From: Anoxynatronum buryatiense
GTDB taxonomy: Bacteria > Bacillota > Clostridia > Peptostreptococcales > Tindalliaceae
Direction of reading: 5' to 3'
DNA: 64,000 nucleotides
NCBI RefSeq assembly: GCF_900182905.1
Contig: NZ_FXUF01000001.1
Coordinates: 372,001-436,000 of the forward strand
Position numbers and translations under genes: made by a program
In this document: positions 42,440 to 50,665 of the stretch, piece after piece
Numbering within the stretch: the stretch's first letter is position 1
How the letters are laid out: every line of letters begins with the position of its first letter
Notes under the pieces: generated by a model
What the model was told of the DNA's origin: nothing
What the model saw: the letters and a program-made list of their open reading frames with translations, nothing else
Databases searched by the model: none

Positions 42440-43660
42440 TTACTCCTCTTCGGCCAGCTCAAAGGCCTGCCCGATGGCTTGAATGGCTTTCGCCTCGTCT
42501 TCTTCTGCCAGCACCCATGAGATATTGATTTCAGAGGTGGTCACCATCTTCAGTTCAATCCCGGCTCCCTCCAGAGCAGCAAAAACTCTGCCAGCCACGC
42601 CGGAATGAGTGCGCATACCCAACCCCACGATGGACATTTTCACGATTTTTTCGTTAATATCCCAGTGAATGGCATCGTCTTCTGCATGCCAGGATTCCAT
42701 GAGGCTGCGTGCCACCTGCACATCTTCCCGGGGAATGGTGAAGCTGACGTACATGCGTTGATTCCCGTTCATCATCTGGGATATCATATCCACATTCACT
42801 TCTTTTTCTGCCATCTCGGAAAAAATACGGCGCAGGCTCTTCATTCCCGCCGGCAGATTCATCAAGGTGACCTGGACATCTGATCGACTGGAGGTCATCC
42901 CTGTTACCAAGCTCTCTTCCATTCCTTCATTGCCTCCATTCACAACCCAGGTTCCCGGCTGATCGCTGAAAGTCGACGCCAGATACAATGGGACCTTAAA
43001 TTTATGCGCCAGTTCCACTGACCGGTGATGCAGCACACCGGCACCCAGGCTGGCCATTTCCATCATTTCTTCAGAGGTGATATAGTTCAACTTTTTAGCC
43101 CCCGGCAGTTTGCGGGGATCCATGGTATAGATGCCCTCCACATCAGTATAAATCTCGCAGGCTGCCCGCAGCTTTGCTGCCAGAGCCACTGCAGAGGTGT
43201 CACTGCCGCCTCTTCCCAGTGTGGTGATTTCCTTATTTTCTGCGACTCCCTGAAAGCCTGCCACCACCACCACCTGATTCTGCGCCAAAGCCTGATGGAT
43301 ACGACTCACGTCAATATCCAGAATACGCGCCTTTTGATGCAGTGCAGTGGTTTGAATGCCCAGCTGGGGACCTGTAAAAGAGATCGCCGGTTGCCCCTGG
43401 TCCATGAGAGCCATGGCCAGCAGTGAAATACTCACCTGCTCACCGGTGGTCAACAACATATCCATTTCCCGGGGGGCCGGACTGTCGGTGACCTGGCGGG
43501 CCAGTTCAATAAGGCTATCGGTGGTTTTCCCCATGGCCGAAACGATGACTACCAGCTGATGCCCCTGATTTTTCTTCTGAATCACGCGGTTTGCCACTGC
43601 TTTGATCCGTTCAGGCGTGCTGACAGAGGTTCCCCCATATTTTTGAACAATGATACTCAT
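42440..43660 (-). CDS. lysC: aspartate kinase
   Basis: First enzyme of the aspartate family: phosphorylates L-aspartate. 406 aa. Kinase domain (about residues 1-240) with KYGGTSVSTPERIKAVA and GRGGSDTSAVALAA; two ACT regulatory domains follow (about 265-400), including MISQMMNGNQRMYVSFTI and VGLGMRTHSGVAGRVFAAL. The monofunctional size fits the class inhibited by lysine, alone or with threonine. Last gene of a lysine-riboswitch operon, 3 nt after dapH. Confidence 0.95.
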   Translation of the reverse strand: MSIIVQKYGGTSVSTPERIKAVANRVIQKKNQGHQLVVIVSAMGKTTDSLIELARQVTDSPAPREMDMLLTTGEQVSISLLAMALMDQGQPAISFTGPQLGIQTTALHQKARILDIDVSRIHQALAQNQVVVVAGFQGVAENKEITTLGRGGSDTSAVALAAKLRAACEIYTDVEGIYTMDPRKLPGAKKLNYITSEEMMEMASLGAGVLHHRSVELAHKFKVPLYLASTFSDQPGTWVVNGGNEGMEESLVTGMTSSRSDVQVTLMNLPAGMKSLRRIFSEMAEKEVNVDMISQMMNGNQRMYVSFTIPREDVQVARSLMESWHAEDDAIHWDINEKIVKMSIVGLGMRTHSGVAGRVFAALEGAGIELKMVTTSEINISWVLAEEDEAKAIQAIGQAFELAEEE

Positions 43661-43663
43661 GGT

Positions 43664-44377
43664 CTATTCCTCATTCAACTGACGCAGTGCATCCACCAGT
43701 CCGGTTTTAGAGCGTGTCTGATCGTCAATGGTTTTGATGACTCTGGCGGGTGTACCGGCCACTACCACACCTGCAGGCACATCTTCAGTCACAATGGCAC
43801 CAGCTGCCACCACAGAACCTTCACCAACACGAACACCTTCCAGAATCACCGCGTTGGCTCCAATCAGCACATTATCTTCAATAATCACCGGAGTGGCTGA
43901 GGCTGGTTCAACCACGCCGGCCACCACGGCTCCGGCACCCAAATGGCAGTTTTTGCCAATGATTCCCCGTCCTCCGACCACTGCATTCATATCGATCATG
44001 GTGCCTTCGCCAATCACAGCACCAATATTGATGACAGCGCCCATCATGACAATGGCGTTGGGCTGAATTACCACTTTTTCCCGAATGATAGCCCCCGGCT
44101 CAATACGAGCCTGCAATTTCTTCGTATCCAATAGCGGTACACCGGAGAGATTGCAGTCGTTCTCCACCACCAGATCTTCAATGGCTTCTCCCTGTTCTTT
44201 CAGAAAGGCTTCCACCGGCTTCCAGTTACCGAACAACACGCCGGTCTCACCGCTGATAAAGGCTTTGCCGGGGAATGTCTCCCAGTCGATGGTATTCAGT
44301 TTTCCTTTAACATAGACTTTCACGGGTGTCTTTTTGACACTGTTTTGAATGTATGCAATGATTTCCTGTGCTTCCAT
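43664..44377 (-). CDS. dapH: tetrahydrodipicolinate N-acetyltransferase
   Basis: Acetylates tetrahydrodipicolinate in the acetylase branch of lysine biosynthesis. 237 aa: N-terminal alpha/beta part (about 1-85), then a left-handed beta helix of hexapeptide repeats ([20 protein letters not shown] and on to [16 protein letters not shown]), ending in [17 protein letters not shown] precedes the ATG. Its presence implies the N-acetyl-diaminopimelate route; the matching aminotransferase and deacetylase genes are not in the window. Confidence 0.94.
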   Translation of the reverse strand: MEAQEIIAYIQNSVKKTPVKVYVKGKLNTIDWETFPGKAFISGETGVLFGNWKPVEAFLKEQGEAIEDLVVENDCNLSGVPLLDTKKLQARIEPGAIIREKVVIQPNAIVMMGAVINIGAVIGEGTMIDMNAVVGGRGIIGKNCHLGAGAVVAGVVEPASATPVIIEDNVLIGANAVILEGVRVGEGSVVAAGAIVTEDVPAGVVVAGTPARVIKTIDDQTRSKTGLVDALRQLNEE

Positions 44378-44477
44378 TTTTTCCCTCCATTATGTCAGAT
44401 CATCTGCTTATGACGATCCACTTATTCTTTTGACTCCATTATATAATATCCTTACCCTCTGTTCTTCAAGCGTTTCA

Positions 44478-45197
44478 TTAAAGGCCCAGCACATGGGTCA
44501 TATCGTAATAGCCAATGTCAGCTCCCACCACATACTTGGCAGCTTCCAGGGCCCCTTTGGCAAAGACAGACCGGTCATGGGCTTCATGCACCAGGGTGAG
44601 GCTCTCCAGTTCATGAATAAACCAGGCTTCGTGACGGCCTACGATGTTCCCTCCCCGAAGGCTGTGGATGCCGATTTCTCCTTTTTGCCGGGGAGCTTCT
44701 CCCACACGGCCATGAACATGGGGATGTTTTGCACCAAGGCCGTCTTCAATGGCTTCGACAATGGTACAGGCACTGCCGGAGGGAGCGTCTTTCTTTCGGT
44801 TGTGGTGAGCTTCCACCACTTCAATGTCCACAGAATCTTTCAATATGGATGCTGTTTTTTTCACCAGTGAAAAGAGCAGGTTCATTCCCAGCGACATGTT
44901 GGTGGAATACACCAGCGGTATCTTTGTGGCAGCTGTCTGTATTTTGGCAATCTGCTCTTCCGAGTATCCGGTGGTGCCAATCACCAAGGGACATTGTCGC
45001 TTCAGGCAAAAATCCAGCACAGCATCCAGCGCCCTGGGATTTGAAAAGTCAATGACCACATCAGCTTTCAGATGTTCTGAATCCACATCGTCATGGGATC
45101 CAATGCCTTGAACCTGTCGCCAAAAGGGATCTTCCTTGGCCATTTTGATCATCATTTGCCCCATCTTTCCTGTTTTTCCCCACACCAGCAGGTGCAT
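44478..45197 (-). CDS. dapB: 4-hydroxy-tetrahydrodipicolinate reductase
   Basis: NAD(P)H-dependent reductase, 239 aa from ATG 45197 (GGGGGAG 5 nt upstream; the GTG two codons earlier overlaps the ribosome site). N-terminal GKTGKMGQMMIK binds the nucleotide; GTTGYSEEQI and the active-site stretch EAHHNRKKDAPSGSA (His pair and Lys) are diagnostic of DapB. It follows dapA by 13 nt. Confidence 0.94.
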   Translation of the reverse strand: MHLLVWGKTGKMGQMMIKMAKEDPFWRQVQGIGSHDDVDSEHLKADVVIDFSNPRALDAVLDFCLKRQCPLVIGTTGYSEEQIAKIQTAATKIPLVYSTNMSLGMNLLFSLVKKTASILKDSVDIEVVEAHHNRKKDAPSGSACTIVEAIEDGLGAKHPHVHGRVGEAPRQKGEIGIHSLRGGNIVGRHEAWFIHELESLTLVHEAHDRSVFAKGALEAAKYVVGADIGYYDMTHVLGL

Positions 45198-45210
45198 GAC
45201 CACTCCCCCT

Positions 45211-46086
45211 TTATTGGATGATATTCAGCCGAATCATTTCCTGTTTCAGTTGTTCCATGTTGTCCGGCTCCATGGGTGTCAGAGGGAGCCGCAGTTCATT
45301 GGCCATCATTCCCATGAGGTACAGGGCTGCTTTAATGGGAATAGGGTTGACTTCCATAAACAACAGGTTGAACAGTTTTTTGGTTTTAACCTGCAATTGG
45401 ATGGCTTCTTCAATGCGGCCCGCCATGAAAGCCTCACACATGGCTTGGGTTTCGCCGGGAATCATATTAGCCATCACCGAGATCACGCCATGACCTCCGA
45501 CAGAGTAGATCGGCAGAATGTTATCGTCGTTCCCGGACCAAATCATGAAATCTGCCGGCACCAGCCGTTTGATTTCCAGCACCTGGGAAATATTGCCGCT
45601 GGCTTCTTTGATTCCCACAATGTTCTTCACCTCCGCCAGGCGCGCCACCGTGGCAGGTTCAATATTAACGCCGGTACGGCTGGGAACATTATACAGTACC
45701 ACCGGCACATCAACTGCTTCGGCAACAGCTGTAAAGTGGGCCACCAGGCCATTTTGTGTGGCTTTGTTATAATAGGGCGTCACTACCAGTACGCCATCAG
45801 CACCCAGTGCCTCCGCCTGTTTGGCATACTTGACGGCAATCGCTGTGTTATTGCTGCCGGCACCGACAATCACCGGCACTTTTCCCTTTGCTTTGTTGAC
45901 CGTCAATTGAACCATGTCTTCACGTTCAGTTTCATTCAGGGTACTGGCTTCCCCGGTTGTCCCCAGTACTACCAGGCACTGAATGCCTTTTTCCAGCTGA
46001 AAATCCACCAGCTTTCCATAGGCCTCCAAATCCACTTGCCCATTTTTAAAAGGTGTCAAAATAGCAACCCCTGCTCCTTTAAACAT
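45211..46086 (-). CDS. dapA: 4-hydroxy-tetrahydrodipicolinate synthase
   Basis: Condenses pyruvate with aspartate semialdehyde. 291 aa TIM barrel starting MFKGAGVAILTPF at ATG 46086; GGGAGG lies 8 nt before it, so it is preferred to the ATG two codons upstream. GTTGEASTL near residue 45 binds pyruvate, YNVPSRTGVNI holds the catalytic Tyr, and VGIKEASGNI the Schiff-base Lys. Confidence 0.95.
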   Translation of the reverse strand: MFKGAGVAILTPFKNGQVDLEAYGKLVDFQLEKGIQCLVVLGTTGEASTLNETEREDMVQLTVNKAKGKVPVIVGAGSNNTAIAVKYAKQAEALGADGVLVVTPYYNKATQNGLVAHFTAVAEAVDVPVVLYNVPSRTGVNIEPATVARLAEVKNIVGIKEASGNISQVLEIKRLVPADFMIWSGNDDNILPIYSVGGHGVISVMANMIPGETQAMCEAFMAGRIEEAIQLQVKTKKLFNLLFMEVNPIPIKAALYLMGMMANELRLPLTPMEPDNMEQLKQEMIRLNIIQ

Positions 46087-46127
46087 GATCATGACCTCCC
46101 CTTCTCCTCGTCAACATTTTACCCATC

Positions 46128-47129
46128 TCAAACAGCTTTCAACTCTTCCATTTTCTCCAAAATCTGAACGGCATTGGTGGCCGCACCTTTTCTCAGGTTG
46201 TCTGCCACCACCCAAAGCGACACTGTTTTGGGATCGAAAAGATCTTTTCGGATGCGTCCCACGCAGGTATCATCTTTACCAGCGGTGAAAAGGGGTGTGG
46301 GATAAACCAGATTGGAAAGATCATCCATCACCATGACTCCCGGTGCCTGTACCAGTAATTCCCGCAGTTTTTCCAGGTCTGGCTCTTCATGGAAGGTAAC
46401 TGTAATGGACTCGCTGTGACTATAGAAAACCGGTACCCGCACCGCGGTGGCATTCACTTCAATGGTATCATCCTCTAAGATTTTCTGAGTTTCATAAACC
46501 ATTTTCAACTCTTCTTTAGTGAACCCATTTTCATTGAACACATCTATGTGTGGCAGGCAATTGCCTGCAATGCGTTTCGGGTATACCTGAGGCAGTGCTT
46601 CGGGATCTTGCAGCTGGTTTTCCAGTTCCACAATGGCTTTATGGCCGCTGCCGGAAACCGCCTGATAAGTCGCCACCACGATTCGTTTAATGCCAAAGAC
46701 CCGGTGGAGGGGTGCCAGCGCCACCACCATTTGTATGGTGGAGCAGTTGGGGTTGGCAACAATCCCCCGGTATCCTTTCAACGTGTGGGAATTCACCTCT
46801 GGCACCACCAGGGGAATACCTTCGGTCATTCGCCACTGGGAGGAATTGTCGATGATGATATTGCCTGCTTCCTGGGCTATGGCTGCAAATTTCTCCGACA
46901 CGCTGCCACCGGCTGAAAACAGCAGATAGTCAAAAGACTCCTTCATGGTTTCCGGGGTCAACAGTTCTATGGTGATCTGCCGGCCGTTCCAGTCAATCAA
47001 CTGACCGGCGGTTCTTTCTGAAGCGAAGCATCTCAACGAATCAACCTGTATCTTTCTTTCTGCAAGTGTTTCCAGCATTTTTCTTCCAACAGCGCCTGTT
47101 GCCCCTACCACACCGATCTTAAGTCCCAA
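46128..47129 (-). CDS. asd: aspartate-semialdehyde dehydrogenase
   Basis: Reduces aspartyl phosphate to aspartate semialdehyde. 333 aa from TTG 47129 (GGAGG 8 nt upstream); the frame stays open through the riboswitch to 47264 but that part is leader RNA. Nucleotide motif GVVGATGAVGRKML at the N-terminus, catalytic Cys in ANPNCSTIQMV, and SGSGHKAI plus GNCLPHID further on. First gene of the lysine operon, just after the riboswitch terminator. Confidence 0.95.
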   Translation of the reverse strand: MGLKIGVVGATGAVGRKMLETLAERKIQVDSLRCFASERTAGQLIDWNGRQITIELLTPETMKESFDYLLFSAGGSVSEKFAAIAQEAGNIIIDNSSQWRMTEGIPLVVPEVNSHTLKGYRGIVANPNCSTIQMVVALAPLHRVFGIKRIVVATYQAVSGSGHKAIVELENQLQDPEALPQVYPKRIAGNCLPHIDVFNENGFTKEELKMVYETQKILEDDTIEVNATAVRVPVFYSHSESITVTFHEEPDLEKLRELLVQAPGVMVMDDLSNLVYPTPLFTAGKDDTCVGRIRKDLFDPKTVSLWVVADNLRKGAATNAVQILEKMEELKAV

Positions 47130-47153
47130 ACTGAACGCCTCCTTTTTTGTTTT

Positions 47154-47181
47154 AAAAAACTCCCGGGATTTCCCCCGGGAG
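47154..47181 (-). terminator. lysine-riboswitch terminator
   Basis: Minus strand: an 8-bp GC-rich stem CTCCCGGG/CCCGGGAG (47174-47181 with 47160-47167), 6-nt loop, then six T (47154-47159), 25 nt before the asd start. Confidence 0.9.
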
Positions 47182-47255
47182 CTCTTCGCACGACAAACGA
47201 CAGGACCAGCCGCAATGCGAATCATTGGCGGGTACTGGCCATTCCATTCATTGGC

Positions 47256-47428
47256 GAATAGCACTCCATGGGGTATCCCATGACAGTGGACGGATTCTTC
47301 ACCCGATCCCCCAGATTACGAAAAGGGTTTTTTCGCTCTCTTCGGCACCTTGACCTTTAACACTCCGGCATTGGGAAACCCCTCCCTTTTCATCCGGGTG
47401 CGACTCATTCGCGGTGCAGCCTCTATTC
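47256..47428 (-). promoter_or_regulatory. lysine riboswitch (L-box)
   Basis: Minus-strand aptamer with a perfect P1 (GAATAG 47423-47428 with CTATTC 47256-47261). It has the conserved lysine elements in order: AGAGG, GATGAGT-like AATGAGT, AAGGTGCCGAAG, CTGGGGG, CCACTGTCATGG and CCATGGAGTGC. A terminator follows at 47154-47181, so lysine should switch off asd-dapA-dapB-dapH-lysC. Confidence 0.95.
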
Positions 47429-47489
47429 TTGACATCATTCAATTTTCAATACCATCAACCATTGGTTTGGTTAATTAAACCTGTCTCAT

Positions 47490-47519
47490 AGTCTACCACA
47501 TGCATAAAAATACTGTCAA
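47490..47519 (-). promoter_or_regulatory. promoter of the lysine operon
   Basis: Minus strand: -35 TTGACA (47514-47519), 18-nt spacer, -10 TAGACT (47490-47495), about 60 nt before the riboswitch P1. Confidence 0.65.
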
Positions 47520-47610
47520 CCATTATTCTCATCATTCTTTGTACTGATGGCAGCATTGTTCTTCAGGCAACATGACTTATTGAAAAAGGGATTCTCCAAT
47601 CGCCTCCCTA

Positions 47611-47919
47611 TCACCGATGACCATGATCGTCATCAGCACCGTCATCATTGTCTCCATTCTCATTTGGTACACCCTGTTGCATGTATTTTTTCTCAAGGAG
47701 CCGGTCCATTTTTTTCTGTATCAATCGGCGACGGGCTTCTGTTCCTTCAACATCTATCTGCCAGGTGCCGTCTTCAAGTGGAATGATCAGATCTCCTTCC
47801 ACCACATTGACAGGCAACAGGCTCTGGTTTATTCTTAACCATCCGGTATGAGTTTCAACCACAGCATCCTGTCCTTCAAAACGATCGATGACCCTGACCG
47901 CCTGGTTCCGACCTGCCAT
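47611..47919 (-). CDS. DUF3006 domain protein
   Basis: A 102-aa protein, most likely starting MAGRNQAVRVIDRFEG at ATG 47919 (GAAGGAG 12 nt before; a GTG at 47931 has no ribosome site). The N-terminal 70 residues match DUF3006: VIDRFEGQDAVVET, then a SLLPVNVVEGDLI segment, a small beta-barrel-like domain often found beside extracellular nuclease or metallo-beta-lactamase genes. The C-terminus ends in an Asp/His-rich tail. It follows the nitrilase-family gene on the same strand. Role unknown. Confidence 0.75.
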   Translation of the reverse strand: MAGRNQAVRVIDRFEGQDAVVETHTGWLRINQSLLPVNVVEGDLIIPLEDGTWQIDVEGTEARRRLIQKKMDRLLEKKYMQQGVPNENGDNDDGADDDHGHR

Positions 47920-47921
47920 TT

Positions 47922-48752
47922 TTATTGACACTCCTTCAGCTCATACAGATCTGTACGACGATGTTTCAGTAACGGCAGCTGCTCACGAACAGCTGTCAAA
48001 CGCTGGGGATTAAGAGTTGCTGTAATGATTCCCTCCGTTTCATCTGTTTCTGCCAGTACTGTTCCCCATGGATCCACCACCTGGGAAAAACCATAGGCAT
48101 GATAATCAGAGGCCAGGTTGCGGGCCGGAGAAGCGGCCGCAAAGAAGACCTGATTATCCACTGCCCGCATTTTGATGGTATCTTTCCAATGAGCCGGCCC
48201 GGTGGTTGTATTGAATGCCGCCGGTACCACGATCATTTCAGCCCCCTGCAGGGTCATGAGGCGCATCAGTTCCGGAAATCGCATGTCATAACAGATGGCT
48301 ACCCCAATTTTTCCCAGAGATGTTTCCACCACTGTCACATCATTTCCCGGTGCCACAATGGAAGATTCTTGAAATGAAACGCCTCCGACAATATTGACAT
48401 CAAAAAGATGCATCTTTCGATGACGTCCAACCCGCTCTCCTACCTCATTATAAATAAAAGCGGTGTTGTAAATACGGTCATCAGCAGCTTCGGCAATGGA
48501 TCCACCCACCACGACGATATTCAGCTCAGCTGCCAGACGGGACAGTAATTGTGTTGTTGGCCCGCCCTCCGGTTCCGCTGTAGCTTGCATGGCTTCAATG
48601 CTATAGGGGCCATTGAAAATTTCCGGCAACACCACCAGGTTAGCTTTATTTTCCAGAACTGACCGACGAATCATTGATTCTGCTTTTTTCAGGTTATCTT
48701 CCTTGTTTTCCACCACCATCATTTGACAGACGGACAGATTCACTGTTTTCAA
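47922..48752 (-). CDS. carbon-nitrogen hydrolase, omega-amidase (Nit2)-like
   Basis: Nitrilase-superfamily enzyme, 276 aa, starting at TTG 48752 with GGAGG 9 nt upstream. Catalytic triad: Glu in VVLPEIFNGPY, Lys in RHRKMHLFDV and Cys in VAICYDMRFPE. The phrase HLFDVNIVGGVSFQES is close to omega-amidases, which hydrolyse alpha-ketoglutaramate or alpha-ketosuccinamate. Substrate assignment is by similarity pattern only. Confidence 0.87.
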   Translation of the reverse strand: MKTVNLSVCQMMVVENKEDNLKKAESMIRRSVLENKANLVVLPEIFNGPYSIEAMQATAEPEGGPTTQLLSRLAAELNIVVVGGSIAEAADDRIYNTAFIYNEVGERVGRHRKMHLFDVNIVGGVSFQESSIVAPGNDVTVVETSLGKIGVAICYDMRFPELMRLMTLQGAEMIVVPAAFNTTTGPAHWKDTIKMRAVDNQVFFAAASPARNLASDYHAYGFSQVVDPWGTVLAETDETEGIITATLNPQRLTAVREQLPLLKHRRTDLYELKECQ

Positions 48753-48898
48753 TTGGAACGGCCTCCTTATGATAACGAAATGATATCAAGACTATTTTCT
48801 TCACAGTGTATGCTTTGGTGCATGATTTGCGTGTGATTAATGTTGAAATAATGGCTTTTTAGAAGGATAAGAGACCACTGCATTTTCTTTTCTTCCCC

Positions 48899-48916
48899 AG
48901 TGTAATGTGATACACT
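48899..48916. repeat. inverted repeat upstream of plsC
   Basis: AGTGTA-ATGTGA-TACACT, a perfect 6-bp inverted repeat centred about 47 nt before the plsC ATG, close to where a promoter must lie. Candidate operator of unknown regulator. Confidence 0.35.
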
Positions 48917-48954
48917 GAATAAGGCATTCAACTTTCAGAAAGGGTGACCACACC

Positions 48955-49689
48955 ATGCTTCGAACCATTTACTGGTTAATTGATTTCATCATTTATCTGC
49001 TTTATATTTTTGTTCAGGCTCTGAGAGGTAAACGCATGGAAAAAGCAGGCCACACCGAAGAAAAACGCCGGTTCACACAGAAAACCGGCCAGATCTGGTC
49101 TTCACGATTACTGCGAAAAACCGGCAGCCATATTGAAGTAACCGGCAGCGAACATGTACCTGCGGAAGGCCCGGTTCTCATTGTCAGCAATCATCAAAGT
49201 TACATGGATATCCCTCTTATGGTCAGCGTTGTTCCGCTGCCTATGGGCTTTGTGGCCAAACAGGAACTGCGCCGTTTACCGGTGATCAGCCGCTGGATGG
49301 ATCTCATTGAGTGCAGCTACATTGATCGGAAGGATATCCGGCAGTCACTTCGCGCCATTCAGCAAGCTCAAAAAAGTCTGGAGAGCGGTCAATCCATGGT
49401 GATTTTTCCTGAAGGCACCCGGAGCAAAAGCCGTGAAATCGGTGCCTTTAAGCCCGGCAGTCTGAAACTGGCCCAAAAAGCAGGCATCCCTATTCTTCCA
49501 GTTGCCATCGACGGCAGTTACCGCATTTATGAAGAACGAGGGCGCATCACTGCTACCACTGTGAAAGTCACCATCCTGCCGTTAATTCCTGCCGAAACGG
49601 TTGTTGAAGAGAGTTCCAGTGACCTGATGAGCCGGGTTTTTGGTGATATTCGTCAAGCACTTGGAATGGAAGGCCTTTTATCAGTCTGA
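48955..49689 (+). CDS. plsC: 1-acyl-sn-glycerol-3-phosphate acyltransferase
   Basis: Makes phosphatidic acid by acylating lysophosphatidate at the membrane. 244 aa. N-terminal membrane helix (about 3-22); catalytic HX4D motif in SNHQSYMDIP near residue 81; substrate-binding FPEGTRSKS near residue 152; PVAIDGSY further on. Upstream, an AGTGTA-N6-TACACT inverted repeat (48899-48916) lies about 40 nt before the start. Convergent with the PilZ gene, whose end it overlaps by 9 nt. Confidence 0.92.
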   Translation: MLRTIYWLIDFIIYLLYIFVQALRGKRMEKAGHTEEKRRFTQKTGQIWSSRLLRKTGSHIEVTGSEHVPAEGPVLIVSNHQSYMDIPLMVSVVPLPMGFVAKQELRRLPVISRWMDLIECSYIDRKDIRQSLRAIQQAQKSLESGQSMVIFPEGTRSKSREIGAFKPGSLKLAQKAGIPILPVAIDGSYRIYEERGRITATTVKVTILPLIPAETVVEESSSDLMSRVFGDIRQALGMEGLLSV

Positions 49690-50064
49690 GGATGTCTCCT
49701 GAAGGCTTTCCATGAACTCATCCATTATTTTATCATAGTCACCACTGTTATAGGCCAGAATGTTTTTTAAATGAACAAATGAGTCCAGATCAATGTGGGT
49801 CAGGTGAAGTGCCAGGGAGCCATCCTCTTCCAGGCGTACCACCTGGCCCGTTATATTGATGAACAATCCCGACGATTCTCCTGCAAGATCAATGGTCACA
49901 TCCACGTTGTCGCCTGAATGCAGGGCATCCGTTTTTTCCGTCAGATGAATCAGTAATCCATTGAGACTCAAGTTTTCAACCTTCCCTGTAAACGCCATGT
50001 TCTCTTTTTTAACCAGGGCACGAATCTGAAATAAAACCCGGGACAGCTTACGCTTTTCTTCCAA
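49681..50064 (-). CDS. PilZ domain protein
   Basis: A 127-aa cyclic-di-GMP-binding-type protein. The start is TTG 50064 (or GTG 50067), after AAGGAGAGG. The first c-di-GMP motif, usually RxxxR, would lie in the EEKRKLSRVLFQIRALV region; the second, usually (D/N)xSxxG, is represented by VENLSLNGLLIHL. A beta-barrel continues to about residue 100. Whether it binds the dinucleotide or works as an adaptor cannot be decided. Confidence 0.82.
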   Translation of the reverse strand: MEEKRKLSRVLFQIRALVKKENMAFTGKVENLSLNGLLIHLTEKTDALHSGDNVDVTIDLAGESSGLFINITGQVVRLEEDGSLALHLTHIDLDSFVHLKNILAYNSGDYDKIMDEFMESLQETSSD

Positions 50065-50106
50065 CACAACCCTCTCCTTTTCAGGCAATTAATGTGCCCT
50101 CTACAT

Positions 50107-50481
50107 TTATAGCCACCAGGGGAACAGGAGGTGTGCCAACAATAGCACCACCAGAAGCAGCCCCAGTATCCGATGGATTGGCCGCCAGGTTTTTCTGAAA
50201 ACTGCCAATTTATTACCGGCAAGAGCCACCAATGCCATCAAAATCAACGTCATCAACACCAGACTGCCCGAGTGCAGCCGCAACTGCCCCAGCACCATGG
50301 CACCGTGAAGCAGTCCTATCAAAATCATGACAACACCAACCACCGGATGAGCCACCCGGACCACCCGGTAAATGGGGATCAACTTCTTATTACTTTTCAT
50401 TTTTTGCTTCAGGGGATAAATAGCGCCCATGAGCACCACCAACACGACATTCACCCATCCCATCATTTGCCATTGAGCCAC
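50107..50481 (-). CDS. four-helix membrane protein, cytochrome b561-like
   Basis: A 124-aa protein with four hydrophobic helices (about 6-24, 45-63, 72-90 and 103-120), starting at GTG 50481 with GGAGG 8 nt upstream. Histidines at RVAHPVVG, LLHGAMV, RPIHRILG and LLAHLLF lie at helix positions that could bind haem, as in small cytochrome b561/ferric-reductase-like proteins. I cannot assign a family with certainty. It is followed by the PilZ gene on the same strand. Confidence 0.6.
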   Translation of the reverse strand: MAQWQMMGWVNVVLVVLMGAIYPLKQKMKSNKKLIPIYRVVRVAHPVVGVVMILIGLLHGAMVLGQLRLHSGSLVLMTLILMALVALAGNKLAVFRKTWRPIHRILGLLLVVLLLAHLLFPWWL

Positions 50482-50556
50482 TTATGCAACCTCCTTTCGC
50501 TTTTCCGCAGATGCTTTCGATTGCTTCATACCCGAAATCAGCTCACTGAAACGTAT

Positions 50557-50589
50557 AAAGACCGGGGCTTTTAAAGCCTTCCGGTCTTT
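50557..50589. repeat. strong hairpin in the 50482-50665 intergenic region
   Basis: AAAGACCGG (50557-50565) pairs with CCGGTCTTT (50581-50589), enclosing a second GGCTTT/AAAGCC pairing. It lies in the leader of the b561-like gene. A second small hairpin GCTGC-N7-GCAGC follows at about 50592-50609. The T-tract is short, so this is either a weak terminator for the upstream methyltransferase or part of a leader RNA structure. Confidence 0.5.
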
Positions 50590-50665
50590 ATTGCTGCATC
50601 GAAAGCAGCCTGTGCAGCTTCTACCATAACCGTTTATTGAAACGCTGTCGAAGGCGATCTAATGT

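Noticed and set aside
45136-46167. 343-codon open frame on the plus strand
   Set aside because: Entirely opposite dapA and neighbouring ends; no recognisable motifs and no promoter; a mirror of codon bias in dapA.
47130-47264. N-terminal extension of asd
   Set aside because: The frame is open, but this segment is the terminator and part of the lysine riboswitch; the TTG at 47129 has the ribosome site and starts the conserved protein.
50482-50665. c-di-GMP riboswitch suspected next to the PilZ gene
   Set aside because: The hairpins are real, but I could not find the conserved GEMM-I or GEMM-II core in either orientation.
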